Positions 1 to 8,598 of a stretch of DNA of 64,000 nt are shown here, piece by piece. Location: assembly GCF_900101265.1 (NCBI RefSeq), contig NZ_FMZS01000001.1, positions 806,001 to 870,000 of the forward strand, written 5' to 3'. The notes beneath the pieces were generated by a model that did not search any database, was not told where the DNA came from, and saw nothing but the letters and a program-made list of their open reading frames with translations. Each line of letters opens with the position of its first letter. Position 1 is the first letter of the stretch. The stretch is from Massilia sp. PDC64 (GTDB taxonomy: Bacteria; Pseudomonadota; Gammaproteobacteria; Burkholderiales; Burkholderiaceae_D). A program made the translations under genes and the position numbers.

Positions 1-347
1 TTGTCCTTCCCTTCGCGGGCGCCGAACACGCGCTCGACGGCCAGGTAGACGTTCTCGAAGCACGTCAGCCACGGCAGCAGCGAGTGGTTCTGGAACACGA
101 CCGCGCGCTCCGGCGCCGGTCCGGCGATCTCGCGGCCGGCGCAGATCAGCACACCCTCGGTGGCGCGCGTCAGGCCCGCCAGCAGGTTCAGCAGGGTCGA
201 CTTGCCGCAGCCCGAGTGGCCGATCAGCGTAATGAATTCGCCGCGCGCCACCTTCAGGTTGACGTCCGTGAGGGCATGGAAGCGGCCCTTGCGGGTGTCG
301 AACAGCATCTCGACCTGCTGGACTTCGATGAATTTTTGTTCGCTCAT
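1..347 (-). CDS. Nitrate/sulfonate-type ABC transporter ATP-binding protein (C-terminus cut by window edge)
   Basis: Cytoplasmic ATPase that would energise uptake of nitrate or a similar oxyanion with the permease and binding protein upstream. The first 115 residues are visible. They include a Walker A motif GHSGCGKST near residue 43 and a Q-loop stretch VVFQNHSLLPW near residue 83, typical of the NrtC/NrtD/SsuB/TauB group. The ATG at 347 overlaps the permease stop as ATGA, implying translational coupling. The ABC signature, Walker B and any C-terminal NrtA-like extension lie outside the window, so NrtC and NrtD cannot be told apart. Substrate is inferred from the NrtA-like neighbour. Confidence 0.9.
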   Translation of the reverse strand, partial: MSEQKFIEVQQVEMLFDTRKGRFHALTDVNLKVARGEFITLIGHSGCGKSTLLNLLAGLTRATEGVLICAGREIAGPAPERAVVFQNHSLLPWLTCFENVYLAVERVFGAREGKD

Positions 348-1207
348 GATCCACTCTCTTCGTAAGTGACGGCGCGGGCCAGGGCGACCAGCGCCTGTTC
401 CAGCACCAGGCCGACCACGCCGATGACGACGATGGCGATGAGGATGTGCGGCACGTTCAGGTTGTTCCACTCGTCCCACACCCAGAAGCCGATGCCCACG
501 CCGCCCGTCAGCATCTCGGCCGCGACGATCACGAGCCACGCCGTGCCGATCGCGAGGCGCACGCCGGTCAGCATGTAAGGCAGCACGGAGGGCAGCAGGA
601 TCTTCGTGAAGACCTTCCACTCCGACAGGTTCAGCACCCGTGCCACGTTCATGTAGTCCTGCGGCACGCGCTGCACGCCGACGGCCGTGTTGATGATCAT
701 CGGCCAGATCGAGCAGATGAAGATGGCCCAGATGGCGGCAGGGTTCGCGGCCTTGAACACCAGCAGGCCGATGGGCAGCCAGGCCAGCGGCGACACGGGG
801 CGCAGCAGGCTGACGATGGGATTGCACATCCCGGCCAGGAAGCGCGAGCGGCCGATCAGGAAGCCGAGCGGGATGCCCGCCGCGGCGGCCAGGCCGAAGC
901 CCAGCGCCACCCGCTTGAGCGACGCGAGGATGTTCCAGCCGATGCCCTGGTCGTTCGGCCCGTTGCTGTAGAACGGGTCGGCGAACAGTTTCACGGCCGC
1001 GTCCCACGTCACGGCCGGCGACGGGAAGTTGCTGTTGCTGGCCGAGACGAGCTGCCACACGAGCACCAGCATGGCGAGACCCAGCACCGGCGGCAGCACC
1101 GCCAGCAACAGGGCGCGGCCGTTCGGGACGCGCAGCGCCAGGCCGCGCGGCAGGCGCATCGCCGGTTTGACGCGCGGTTTCGATCTCGAATTCACGACGG
1201 TATCCAT
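344..1207 (-). CDS. Nitrate-type ABC transporter permease (NrtB family)
   Basis: Inner-membrane permease of about 287 residues with a basic cytoplasmic N-terminus, a first membrane helix near residues 35-55 and the usual BPD_transp_1 core. The coupling-helix region contains VARVLNLSEWKVFTKILLP, which matches the EAA loop of the NrtB/SsuC/TauC family. An upstream in-frame ATG at 1249 exists, but the ATG at 1207 has a GGGGAGGG ribosome binding site, so I prefer the shorter form. The gene follows the binding-protein gene after 13 bases and overlaps the ATPase start by four bases, so the three form one operon. Confidence 0.9.
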   Translation of the reverse strand: MDTVVNSRSKPRVKPAMRLPRGLALRVPNGRALLLAVLPPVLGLAMLVLVWQLVSASNSNFPSPAVTWDAAVKLFADPFYSNGPNDQGIGWNILASLKRVALGFGLAAAAGIPLGFLIGRSRFLAGMCNPIVSLLRPVSPLAWLPIGLLVFKAANPAAIWAIFICSIWPMIINTAVGVQRVPQDYMNVARVLNLSEWKVFTKILLPSVLPYMLTGVRLAIGTAWLVIVAAEMLTGGVGIGFWVWDEWNNLNVPHILIAIVVIGVVGLVLEQALVALARAVTYEESGS

Positions 1208-1220
1208 GATGCCCTCCCCT

Positions 1221-2453
1221 TCACGCCTTGATCTTGAATGCGGCGGCATACGCGGCCGGGTTCTTCCCGTCCCACACGGTGCCGTCGATCAGCTTTGCGG
1301 ACCGCATCGGCGACTTCGGCACGTCGGCCTTGGCCAGCGCGGCCGCCTCCCGGTACAGGCCCACCTGGTTGACGCTCGACGCGACGGCCAGGTAGTCGGG
1401 ATCGGACTTCAGCAGGCCCCAGCGGCGGTGCTGGGTCATGAACCACATGCCGTCCGACAGGTACGGGAAGTTGACCGTGCCGTCGTTGTAGAACTTCATG
1501 TAGTTCGGATCGTCCCACGTCTTGCCCAGGCCGTTCTGGTAGCGGCCCAGGATGCGCTGGTTGATCACGTCCACCGACGTGTTGACATAGGACTTGTCGG
1601 CGATCGTCTCGGCCATCTTGACCTTGTTGGACAGGCTCGCGTCGATCCACTTGCCCGCCTCCAGCACGGCGGCCACGAGGGCCCGCGCCGTGTTCGGATA
1701 TTTTTTCACCCACTCGAGCGAGGTGCCGAGGGTCTTTTCCGGATGGTCCTTCCAGATGTCCTGCGTGGTCGCGGCGGTGATGCCGACGCCGTCCGCGATG
1801 GCGCGGTGGTTCCACGGCTCGCCCACGCAGAAGCCATCCATGTTCCCGACCCGCATGTTCGCCACCATCTGCGGCGGCGGCACCGTGATCACCTTCGCGT
1901 CCTTCATCGGGTTGATGCCGTAGCTGGCCAGCCAGTAGTACAGCCACATCGCGTGGGTGCCGGTCGGGAAGGTCTGGGCGAAGCTGTACTCGCGCTTGTC
2001 CGTGCTCATCACCTTGGCGAGCGACGGACCGTCCACCGCTTTGGCGTCGGCCAGCTTCTTCGACAAGGTGATGGCCTGGCCGTTCTGGTTCAGGTTCATC
2101 AGCACCGCCATGTCCTTCTTCGGACCGCCGATCCCCATCTGCACGCCGTAGATCAGGCCATACAGCACGTGGGCGGCGTCCAGTTCGCCGTTCACCAGCT
2201 TGTCACGCACGCTGGCCCACGACGATTCCTTGCTGGGGACGATCTTGATGCCGTACTTCTTGTCGAAGCCCAGCACCGACGCCATCACCACGGAGGCGCA
2301 ATCGGTCAGCGGGATGAAGCCGACTTTGACTTCGGTCTTTTCGGGCTTGTCGGAACCGGCGGCGAAGACGCCACCGGAGACGAGTCCGGTGAGCGAGGCC
2401 GTGGCGCCGGCGGCCAGCAGGCGGCGGCGGGTCAGGTTGGTTGTATCGGTCAT
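1221..2453 (-). CDS. Nitrate ABC transporter substrate-binding protein (NrtA/CmpA-like), Tat-exported
   Basis: Periplasmic binding protein of 410 residues. The N-terminus has a twin-arginine signal (TRRRLLAAGA near residue 8), a hydrophobic stretch and an AxA-type cleavage region near residue 31. The mature part begins VKVGFIPLTDCASVVMAS and contains the GEPWNHRA segment, both typical of NrtA/CmpA/NasF. The ATG at 2453 is chosen over upstream in-frame starts because it directly precedes the Tat signal and has an AAGGA site. It is the first gene of the operon, behind the sigma-54 promoter at 2539-2553. Nitrate, nitrite and bicarbonate cannot be separated by eye. The promoter context favours a nitrogen source. 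Confidence 0.88.
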   Translation of the reverse strand: MTDTTNLTRRRLLAAGATASLTGLVSGGVFAAGSDKPEKTEVKVGFIPLTDCASVVMASVLGFDKKYGIKIVPSKESSWASVRDKLVNGELDAAHVLYGLIYGVQMGIGGPKKDMAVLMNLNQNGQAITLSKKLADAKAVDGPSLAKVMSTDKREYSFAQTFPTGTHAMWLYYWLASYGINPMKDAKVITVPPPQMVANMRVGNMDGFCVGEPWNHRAIADGVGITAATTQDIWKDHPEKTLGTSLEWVKKYPNTARALVAAVLEAGKWIDASLSNKVKMAETIADKSYVNTSVDVINQRILGRYQNGLGKTWDDPNYMKFYNDGTVNFPYLSDGMWFMTQHRRWGLLKSDPDYLAVASSVNQVGLYREAAALAKADVPKSPMRSAKLIDGTVWDGKNPAAYAAAFKIKA

Positions 2454-2538
2454 GTTGGTCCTTGTAGAAGGCAATCGAAAGTAGAGACAACGCTGCGGCG
2501 GTGGAGTGGCCAGCTCCGGCGCCCTCACGGTCAATACA

Positions 2539-2553
2539 GCAAGTGCCGTGCCA
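2539..2553 (-). promoter_or_regulatory. Sigma-54 (RpoN) promoter of the nitrate transporter operon
   Basis: Read on the minus strand the sequence is TGGCACGGCACTTGC followed by T. This matches the sigma-54 consensus TGGCACG-N4-TTGCW at every defined position, with the -24 GG and -12 GC correctly spaced. It lies 86 bases upstream of the binding-protein ATG, predicting a start site near 2527 and a leader of about 75 bases. The 314-base gap 2454-2767 holds no other gene. It also carries the 5' side of the divergent phosphodiesterase gene, for which I see no clear sigma-70 promoter. Confidence 0.75.
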
Positions 2554-2573
2554 ACACGAGAGATGCCGCACGG

Positions 2574-2588
2574 GCACCGCGGTTGTGC
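2574..2588. promoter_or_regulatory. NtrC-like enhancer-binding site
   Basis: The sequence GCACCGCGGTTGTGC has the GCAC-N7-GTGC core of NtrC sites. It lies about 20 bases upstream of the -24 element of the sigma-54 promoter, which is close for an NtrC site. The half-site match is exact but the inner bases are degenerate. The assignment rests partly on the promoter context. Confidence 0.4.
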
Positions 2589-2767
2589 CGACGCACCACG
2601 AAAAACAGGACCGCACACCGATTGCGTGCAGCGGCGCGCATGACCGTGGCGCGTGCGCGTCCGGAACCGTGCAGCGTGCGCCGGCGTGGCGCATGGCTGT
2701 CATAACGTTGTCATCCCGTCAAGCTAGAGTGGCGCCCGGTTTACACAACTCCAACACGGGACCCATC

Positions 2768-4864
2768 TTGAAACGCAACCACGCACTTCTCGCGGCCCTC
2801 GCCGCCGCCGGCCTCACCGGCTGCGGCGAGCCGTCCACGCCGGCCAACGTCATCCCCGAAGGCACGACCGTGACGCTCGCCCTGCTCGAGACCACCGACA
2901 TCCACTCGAACGTCCTCGGCTACAACTATTACTCGCTCGCCGACGACCCGACGCTGGGCCTGGACCGCACGTCCACCTTGATCCAGCAGGCGCGCGCGGA
3001 AAATCCGAACAACCTGCTGTTCGACGACGGCGACGTCATCCAGGGCACCCTGCTGGCCGACCTGCAGGCCGTCACGTCGCCCGTGAAGTGCGCCGACACC
3101 TTGGCCGTGCACAAGGCGATGAACGCGCTGAAGTACGACGCGGGCGGCCTGGGCAACCACGAATTCAACTACGGCCTGCCCTTCCTCAGCCAGGTCACGA
3201 ACACGGACTTCGGCATCCCGGGCGTGAGCAAGCCGGCCGGCACCTGCGGCGGCCCGAACTTCCCGCTCGTGCTGTCGAACGTGACGGCGGTCGCCACGAA
3301 CAAGACGATCTACGAGCCGTACCGCATCCTCGCGCGCAACTTCACGGCCACGAAGCCGAACGGCGAGACGATGCCGGTCACCGTCAACGTGGGCGTGATG
3401 AGCTTCGTGCCGCCGCAGATCCTCGACTGGGACCAGAAGAACCTTGCCGGCAAGGTCGCCGTGGGCGGCTCCGTGGAGGCGGCGAAGCAGTACGTGCCGG
3501 AGATGCGCGGCAAGGGCGCGGACCTCGTCGTCGCGCTGTCGCACGGCGGTCTCGACACGAGCGCGTACAGCCCGAAGATGGAAAACCAGAGCTACCACCT
3601 GAGCACGACCGGCATCGATGCCCTGCTGATCGGCCACTCGCACCTCATCTTCCCGAAGGGGAAAGAGACGGGCGCCGCCGCGCTGGATCCGTCGTTCGCG
3701 GCGATCCCCGCATCGGCCAAGGTCGATGCCGTGAACGGCTTCGTGAACGGCGTGCCGACCGTGATGGCGCAGAGCTGGGGCCGGCGCCTGGGCATCGTCA
3801 AGATGGCGCTCGCGTACCAGGGCGGGAAATGGGTCGTGCAGCCGGCGAAGACGACGGTCGAATCGCGCGGCTACAAATACAAGGACGGCACCACCAGCGT
3901 GGCGGCCGATCCGGCCATCGCGGCGGCCGTGCAGGCCGAGCACCAGGCCACGATCGCGTACGCGAAGCAGCCGCTGGGCGTGGCGACGGACTTCGAGATG
4001 TCCTCGTACTTCGCGCTCGTCGGCGACGTCTCCGCCATCCAGCTCGTGAACCAGGCACAGATCGACTACGTGAAGAATGCCATCGCGACGAGCACGGACG
4101 CCACGCTGGCGAGCTATAAGAACATCCCCGTGATCTCGTGCAGCGCGCCGTTCAAGGCGGGCCGCAACGGGCCGTCCGACTTCACGGACGTGGCGCCGGG
4201 CGCGACGCCGGCCGCCCCCGTCGGGCTGCAGGTGCGCAACCCGGGCGACCTTTACCTGTACAGCAACAACAACCTGCAGGCCGTGAAGATCAAGGGATCG
4301 GACCTGAAGAACTGGCTGGAGACGGCCGCGAAGCAGTTCGCGCGGATCGATCCGGCGGCGCAAAGCGAGCAGGACCTCGTCCCGTCGTACGGCACGATCT
4401 ACAACTACGACGTGTTCTATGCCGAGAATAACGCGCTGCAGTACCAGATCGACGTGACGAAGCCGGCCGGCAGCCGCATCGTCAACCTCACGTACCAGGG
4501 CAAGCCGGTGGCGGACACGGACGACTTCATTGTCGCCACCAACGACTACCGCGCGGGCGGCGGCGGCAACTTCCCCGGCATCGACGGCAGCAAGACGATC
4601 ATCAAGTCGCCGGACGCGAACCAGTCCGTCGTCAGCAACTACCTGCAGAAGATCGGTGCGTCGACGGGCAAGGTCACCCTGGCAGCGAACGGCGGCGCGC
4701 GCAGCTGGAGCTTCGTGAAGACGGCCACCGCCGGCCCCGTGATCCTGCGCTCGGCGCCGGGCCACCTGGCGCTGGCGAAGGCCGCGGGTCTCGCAAACGT
4801 CACGGCCGAGGGCGGGCTGGACGCGAGCGGCTTCGCCAAGTACGCGATCGACCTGTCGAAGTAA
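2768..4864 (+). CDS. 2',3'-cyclic-nucleotide 2'-phosphodiesterase/3'-nucleotidase-like lipoprotein (CpdB/UshA superfamily)
   Basis: Likely envelope enzyme that hydrolyses cyclic nucleotides or nucleotides for phosphate and nucleoside salvage. The N-terminal calcineurin-like metallophosphatase domain shows DIHSN, GNHEFNYG, SHGGLD and GHSHLIF, which supply the two-metal ligands. The C-terminal 5_nucleotid_C domain contains a Tyr/Asn substrate stretch (LYLYSNNNLQAVKIKGSDL) as in CpdB. The best start is a TTG at 2768, giving a lipoprotein signal with lipobox LTGC (Cys about residue 19) and 698 residues. An upstream ATG at 2693 would bury that signal. The Sel1 gene follows after six bases. UshA-type specificity cannot be excluded. 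Confidence 0.82.
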   Translation: MKRNHALLAALAAAGLTGCGEPSTPANVIPEGTTVTLALLETTDIHSNVLGYNYYSLADDPTLGLDRTSTLIQQARAENPNNLLFDDGDVIQGTLLADLQAVTSPVKCADTLAVHKAMNALKYDAGGLGNHEFNYGLPFLSQVTNTDFGIPGVSKPAGTCGGPNFPLVLSNVTAVATNKTIYEPYRILARNFTATKPNGETMPVTVNVGVMSFVPPQILDWDQKNLAGKVAVGGSVEAAKQYVPEMRGKGADLVVALSHGGLDTSAYSPKMENQSYHLSTTGIDALLIGHSHLIFPKGKETGAAALDPSFAAIPASAKVDAVNGFVNGVPTVMAQSWGRRLGIVKMALAYQGGKWVVQPAKTTVESRGYKYKDGTTSVAADPAIAAAVQAEHQATIAYAKQPLGVATDFEMSSYFALVGDVSAIQLVNQAQIDYVKNAIATSTDATLASYKNIPVISCSAPFKAGRNGPSDFTDVAPGATPAAPVGLQVRNPGDLYLYSNNNLQAVKIKGSDLKNWLETAAKQFARIDPAAQSEQDLVPSYGTIYNYDVFYAENNALQYQIDVTKPAGSRIVNLTYQGKPVADTDDFIVATNDYRAGGGGNFPGIDGSKTIIKSPDANQSVVSNYLQKIGASTGKVTLAANGGARSWSFVKTATAGPVILRSAPGHLALAKAAGLANVTAEGGLDASGFAKYAIDLSK

Positions 4865-4870
4865 GCCGGC

Positions 4871-5560
4871 ATGACGACCCGATACGCATCCGCGCTGCTG
4901 TTCGTCCTGCTCGCCGGCTGCGGGCGCGCCCCGCTGCCGGCCGAGATCGAGGCCGTTGCCATGGACGCGTCCCAGCGCGGCGACGCGGCGGCCGAGCAGC
5001 GACTGCAGGGCTGGGCCGCCGACGGCATGCCGGTGGCCGAGCGCGAACTGGCCCTCCTCTACCGGAAGCGCCATCGCGACGAGCAGGCGCACGCCCTGTT
5101 CCTGCGCGCGGCGCGCCAGGGCGATACGGAAGCGGCTTATCAACTCGGGGCGCTGGAACGCGACCATGGGCGGGCCGCGCAGTGGTACCGCCAGGCCGCG
5201 CAACAGGGGCACGCGAAGGCCGCGCTGGCGCTGGCGCTACTGCTGAAGAACGGCGACGGCGTCCCCACGGACAAGACGGCCGCCGCGCACTGGCTCGGCG
5301 TGGCCGCGCAGGCGGGCGATGCGCATGCGATGTTCCTGTTGTCGAACGCGTATGCGGACGGCGACGGCGTCCCGCCTGATCCGCGCCGCGCGCGCGACCT
5401 GCTGGAACGGGCCGCCGACCGCGAGTACCCGGCCGCCATCCAGGATCTGGCGCTCGTCAAGCAGACGGGCGACGCCCTCACGCCCAAGGATGCCGCGGAG
5501 GCGGACCAGCTGCTCAAGGAGGGGGCCGAACACCGGCGCAGCAACGCGCACCGCTTCTAA
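4871..5560 (+). CDS. Sel1-repeat lipoprotein
   Basis: Envelope lipoprotein of 229 residues with a short signal ending in LLAGC (Cys about 17). From about residue 60 it carries four to five Sel1/TPR-like helical repeats, for example AAQWYRQAAQQGHAKAALAL and AAHWLGVAAQAGDAHAMFLL, with the usual GDGVP turns. Such repeats act as protein-protein scaffolds and no enzymatic motif is present. It begins six bases after the phosphodiesterase stop, so the two are probably co-transcribed. No specific partner can be named. Confidence 0.85.
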   Translation: MTTRYASALLFVLLAGCGRAPLPAEIEAVAMDASQRGDAAAEQRLQGWAADGMPVAERELALLYRKRHRDEQAHALFLRAARQGDTEAAYQLGALERDHGRAAQWYRQAAQQGHAKAALALALLLKNGDGVPTDKTAAAHWLGVAAQAGDAHAMFLLSNAYADGDGVPPDPRRARDLLERAADREYPAAIQDLALVKQTGDALTPKDAAEADQLLKEGAEHRRSNAHRF

Positions 5561-5668
5561 AACGGGCCCGCTTCGGTGAACTTGTAACCTTGACATCGAT
5601 CCTACCGTGTGACCGTCATTCTCCAAAGAATGGCAAACTCTGGCAGTTGAGTTTTACGGAGGTATCGA

Positions 5669-6514
5669 ATGCGCGTGGTTAGCTGGAATATTCACTGGGG
5701 CTGTGGGAGGGACGGGCGCATCCGGATCCACGCAATCATCGACGTGCTGCGCAAGCTGAATCCCGATGTGATCTGCCTGCAGGAAGTGGCCGCCAACCAT
5801 CCCGAACTGGAGGGCAGCGCCAGCGCGAGCCAGTTCAAGCAACTCGCCGGCGCGTTCGGCGGCTACCACATGATCGAGCAAGCGCCGAGCGAGATCTACC
5901 GGAACAACCTCCCCCGCCAGTTCGGCAATATCCTGCTGTCCAAGTACCGCATCACCCAGGCGCAGCGCCACATGCTGCCCTGGCCCGTCGATCCGGAACA
6001 CCCGGCCGGCATGCCGCGCGGGATGATCGAAACCGTACTGGAAGCGCCCGGCGGCAAGCTGCGCGTGCTGACGACCCACCTGGAATACTATTCGCCCGTG
6101 CAGCGGCGCGCGCAGGTGGCCCGCATCCGCGAACTGCACGAGGAAGCGTGCGCCCGCGCCGCCGTCTACCAGCCGGACCCCGCGCTCGAGCCGCCGTTCC
6201 AGCTCGGCTTCCGGCCCGGCACGGCGATCTACTGCGGCGATTTCAATTTCGGCCCGGATTCCGAGGATTACCGGGCCCTGCTGGCGCCCGCCCCGAGCGG
6301 CACGCTGGGCCTCGTCGACGCCTGGCGCGTGCGCCACGGCGACACCCCGCGCGCACCGACGGCCGGCCTGCACGGCTTCAAATGGCCGGAGAAGCCCGAC
6401 TGCTACGATTATTTCTTCGTCACGGAAGACCTGGCCGGGCGGGTGGCCGACCTGAGCGTGCAGTCCGAGACGTCGGCCTCGGACCACCAGCCCATCGTGC
6501 TCGATTTGAACTGA
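5669..6514 (+). CDS. Endonuclease/exonuclease/phosphatase (EEP) family hydrolase
   Basis: Single-domain EEP protein of 281 residues with no signal peptide. The family motifs are in order: SWNIHWG near residue 4, LQEV near residue 37, a THLEYYS segment, GDFNFG near residue 191 and SDHQPIVL near the C-terminus. These give the metal-binding Asn/Glu, the catalytic Asp/Asn and the final Asp-His. The ATG at 5669 has an ACGGAGG site eight bases upstream. The substrate could be phosphodiester DNA/RNA, a phospholipid or an inositol phosphate. A second, only distantly similar EEP gene lies at 8599-9570. This gene is convergent with the DsbA-like gene. Confidence 0.85.
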   Translation: MRVVSWNIHWGCGRDGRIRIHAIIDVLRKLNPDVICLQEVAANHPELEGSASASQFKQLAGAFGGYHMIEQAPSEIYRNNLPRQFGNILLSKYRITQAQRHMLPWPVDPEHPAGMPRGMIETVLEAPGGKLRVLTTHLEYYSPVQRRAQVARIRELHEEACARAAVYQPDPALEPPFQLGFRPGTAIYCGDFNFGPDSEDYRALLAPAPSGTLGLVDAWRVRHGDTPRAPTAGLHGFKWPEKPDCYDYFFVTEDLAGRVADLSVQSETSASDHQPIVLDLN

Positions 6515-6525
6515 ACCGGGCCGCG

Positions 6526-7206
6526 TCAGGCGGCCGGTTCCTCGTCCTGCTCGAGCTCCTCGTCCTGCTGGGCGATCTGGCGCAGCGCCTGCTCGAACAC
6601 CTCGGGCGGCTGGCCGCCGGAGATCAGGTGGCGCTGGTTGATCACGATCGCGGGCACCGAGCGGATACCGGCGCGCTGCCAGTAGTACTCGAGCTGGCGC
6701 ACCTCGTCGGCATACGCATTCGATGCCAGCACCTGGCGCGCGGCCTCCACGTCGAGGCCGACTTCGCCCGCCACGCGCAGCAGCACGTCGTGCGCGCCCG
6801 GATTCTCGCCCTTGGTGAAATACGCCTCGAACAGCTTTTCCTTCAGCGCCTGCTGGCGGCCCTGGCCTTCCGCCCAGTGCAGCAGGCGGTGCGCGTCGAA
6901 CGTGTTGTAGATGCGGCCCCGTTTGCTCATGTCGAACGTGAAGCCGACGGCCTCGCCGCGCTGGCGGATCATCTCGCGCGACTGTTCCTGCTGGGCGGGC
7001 GTGGAGCCGTATTTCTCGGTGATGTGTTCGAAGATGTCCTGGCCTTCCGGACCCATGCCCGGGTTCAGCTCGAAGGGCTGGAAATGCATGTCGACCGTAA
7101 TGTCACCGCCCACCCGCGCCAAGGCCTGCTCGAGCGATTTCAGCCCGATCGCGCACCACGGACACGACACATCCGACACGAAGTCGATTCTCATCTGCTT
7201 GCTCAC
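6526..7206 (-). CDS. DsbA-family (FrnE-like) thiol oxidoreductase, cytoplasmic
   Basis: Thioredoxin-fold protein of 226 residues with an inserted helical domain. The redox motif CPWC (Cys 15 and 18) lies in VSCPWCAIG, and the cis-Pro loop is SVPAIVI. There is no signal peptide, as in the FrnE/YwbO branch of the DsbA family, so it is expected to act in the cytoplasm, possibly as an oxidative-stress disulfide isomerase. The C-terminus is unusually acidic and Gln/Glu-rich. The chosen start is GTG at 7206, preceded by AAAGGCGGTG. An ATG four codons later has no good ribosome binding site. Confidence 0.82.
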   Translation of the reverse strand: MSKQMRIDFVSDVSCPWCAIGLKSLEQALARVGGDITVDMHFQPFELNPGMGPEGQDIFEHITEKYGSTPAQQEQSREMIRQRGEAVGFTFDMSKRGRIYNTFDAHRLLHWAEGQGRQQALKEKLFEAYFTKGENPGAHDVLLRVAGEVGLDVEAARQVLASNAYADEVRQLEYYWQRAGIRSVPAIVINQRHLISGGQPPEVFEQALRQIAQQDEELEQDEEPAA

Positions 7207-7321
7207 GTTTCACCGCCTTTCATATTGTATTCACTGACGCCACATCGTTTTTGCAGCGGATGGCATATGGTGACACATCGAACGAAAGGGAGCAGCGCGC
7301 CAAACAAATTCGGTAAATCAA

Positions 7322-7347
7322 AAAGAAAAGGGGCCTGCGCGGCCCCT
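7322..7347 (-). terminator. Rho-independent terminator of plsY
   Basis: On the minus strand an AGGGGCC/GGCCCCT stem with a five-base loop is followed by a T-rich tail (TTTTCTTTTT). It begins a few bases after the plsY stop codon. Confidence 0.85.
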
Positions 7348-7351
7348 GTGC

Positions 7352-7993
7352 TCATTTCTTTTTGACCGCCCCTTTGTCGGTCGCGGCGCCCTTGGACTTG
7401 CTGCCGATCTTCGATTCCTTGCCGGCCATGAGGTTGCTGATGTTGCTGCTGTGGCGGTACAGCAGCAGCAGGCTCATCACGATCACGGCGAACAGTTTTT
7501 CGTCCGCGCCGAACAGCAGGCCGTAGTAGAACGGCGCGAAGATCGCGGCCACCAGCGCGGCCAGCGACGAGTAACGGAACGCGTACGCGACGACGAGCCA
7601 CGTGACCAGGGTCGCCAGGCCGAGCCAGACGTTCAGGCCCAGCAGCACGCCCAGCGCCGTCGCCACGCCCTTGCCGCCGACGAAGCGGAAGAACACGGGC
7701 CACAAATGGCCCAGGAAGACCGCGATGGCGACCAGCGCCACGCCGCCGTCCTCGACGCCGAATTGTTCGCCGAACCGGATCGCGAGCCACACGGCCAGCC
7801 AGCCCTTGGCGCAGTCGCCGACGAGCGTGGCGATGGCCGCCTTCTTGCTGCCCGAGCGCAGGACGTTGGTGGCGCCCGGATTCTTCGAGCCATAGGTGCG
7901 CGGGTCGGCCAGGCCGAACAGTCGGCTCGCGACGACGGCGAAGGAAATCGAGCCGATCAGGTAGGCTGCGATGGTGAACAGAATTGTGTACAT
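7352..7993 (-). CDS. plsY: Acyl-phosphate:glycerol-3-phosphate acyltransferase PlsY
   Basis: Inner-membrane enzyme that makes lysophosphatidate from acyl-phosphate and glycerol-3-phosphate, the first step of phospholipid synthesis with PlsX. At 213 residues it is near the usual length. It shows several hydrophobic segments and the family motifs SKNPGATN near residue 36 and GGKG in the loop [12 protein letters not shown], both part of the active site. The C-terminal tail after residue 190 is Lys/Ser/Gly-rich and longer than in many homologues. ybaK lies 75 bases upstream on the same strand, and a strong terminator follows. Confidence 0.95.
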   Translation of the reverse strand: MYTILFTIAAYLIGSISFAVVASRLFGLADPRTYGSKNPGATNVLRSGSKKAAIATLVGDCAKGWLAVWLAIRFGEQFGVEDGGVALVAIAVFLGHLWPVFFRFVGGKGVATALGVLLGLNVWLGLATLVTWLVVAYAFRYSSLAALVAAIFAPFYYGLLFGADEKLFAVIVMSLLLLYRHSSNISNLMAGKESKIGSKSKGAATDKGAVKKK

Positions 7994-8068
7994 GAGTCTC
8001 TTTTATTAATCCCTGGCCAGGAACCTGGCGCGCGTGAAATATACACCATCGGCCGAGCCCGGCGATAG

Positions 8069-8560
8069 TCAGTCGGCCAGGGCGCAGTGCACGGGCCGGG
8101 CTTTGAGCACGTCCACCAGGACGCCGGGCGCGATCCCGACCAGGAAACCGCGCCGTCCGCCATTGATATAGATCTTGTCCAACTGCAGGATGCTTTCCTC
8201 GACATAGACCGGCATCGCCTTGCGCACGCCGAACGGCGACGTGCCGCCCACCAGGTAGCCGGAATGGCGCTGGGCGACGTCCGGCTTGCACGGTTCGACG
8301 GATTTGCAGGGGATGGCGCGGGCCAGGTTCTTCGTCGAGACCTTGCAGTCGCCATGCATCAGCACGATCAGCGGCTTGGCCGCCTCGTCCTGCATCACGA
8401 GGGTCTTCACGACGGCGTGCTCTTCCACGCCCAGCTCGCGCGACGACACGGCCGTACCGCCGTGTTCCTCGTATTCGTAGGGATGCTCCGTGAACGCGAC
8501 CCCATGCTTGCGCAGGAACTGTGTCGCCGGGGTTTCGGAGATATGCTCTTTCTTGGCCAT
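8069..8560 (-). CDS. ybaK: Cys-tRNA(Pro)/Cys-tRNA(Cys) deacylase YbaK
   Basis: Cytoplasmic editing protein of 163 residues that clears Cys mischarged on tRNA-Pro. It has the YbaK/ProX fold signature: the conserved Lys in VVKTLVMQ near residue 52, the GYLVGGTSPFG loop near residue 100, and GRRGFLVGIAP. It is divergent from the EEP gene at 8599, with only 38 bases between starts, so the two promoters overlap. Confidence 0.92.
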   Translation of the reverse strand: MAKKEHISETPATQFLRKHGVAFTEHPYEYEEHGGTAVSSRELGVEEHAVVKTLVMQDEAAKPLIVLMHGDCKVSTKNLARAIPCKSVEPCKPDVAQRHSGYLVGGTSPFGVRKAMPVYVEESILQLDKIYINGGRRGFLVGIAPGVLVDVLKARPVHCALAD

Positions 8561-8598
8561 GCGTGTTACGCTAAATGCAAACGGAGGAGTTGCTTATT

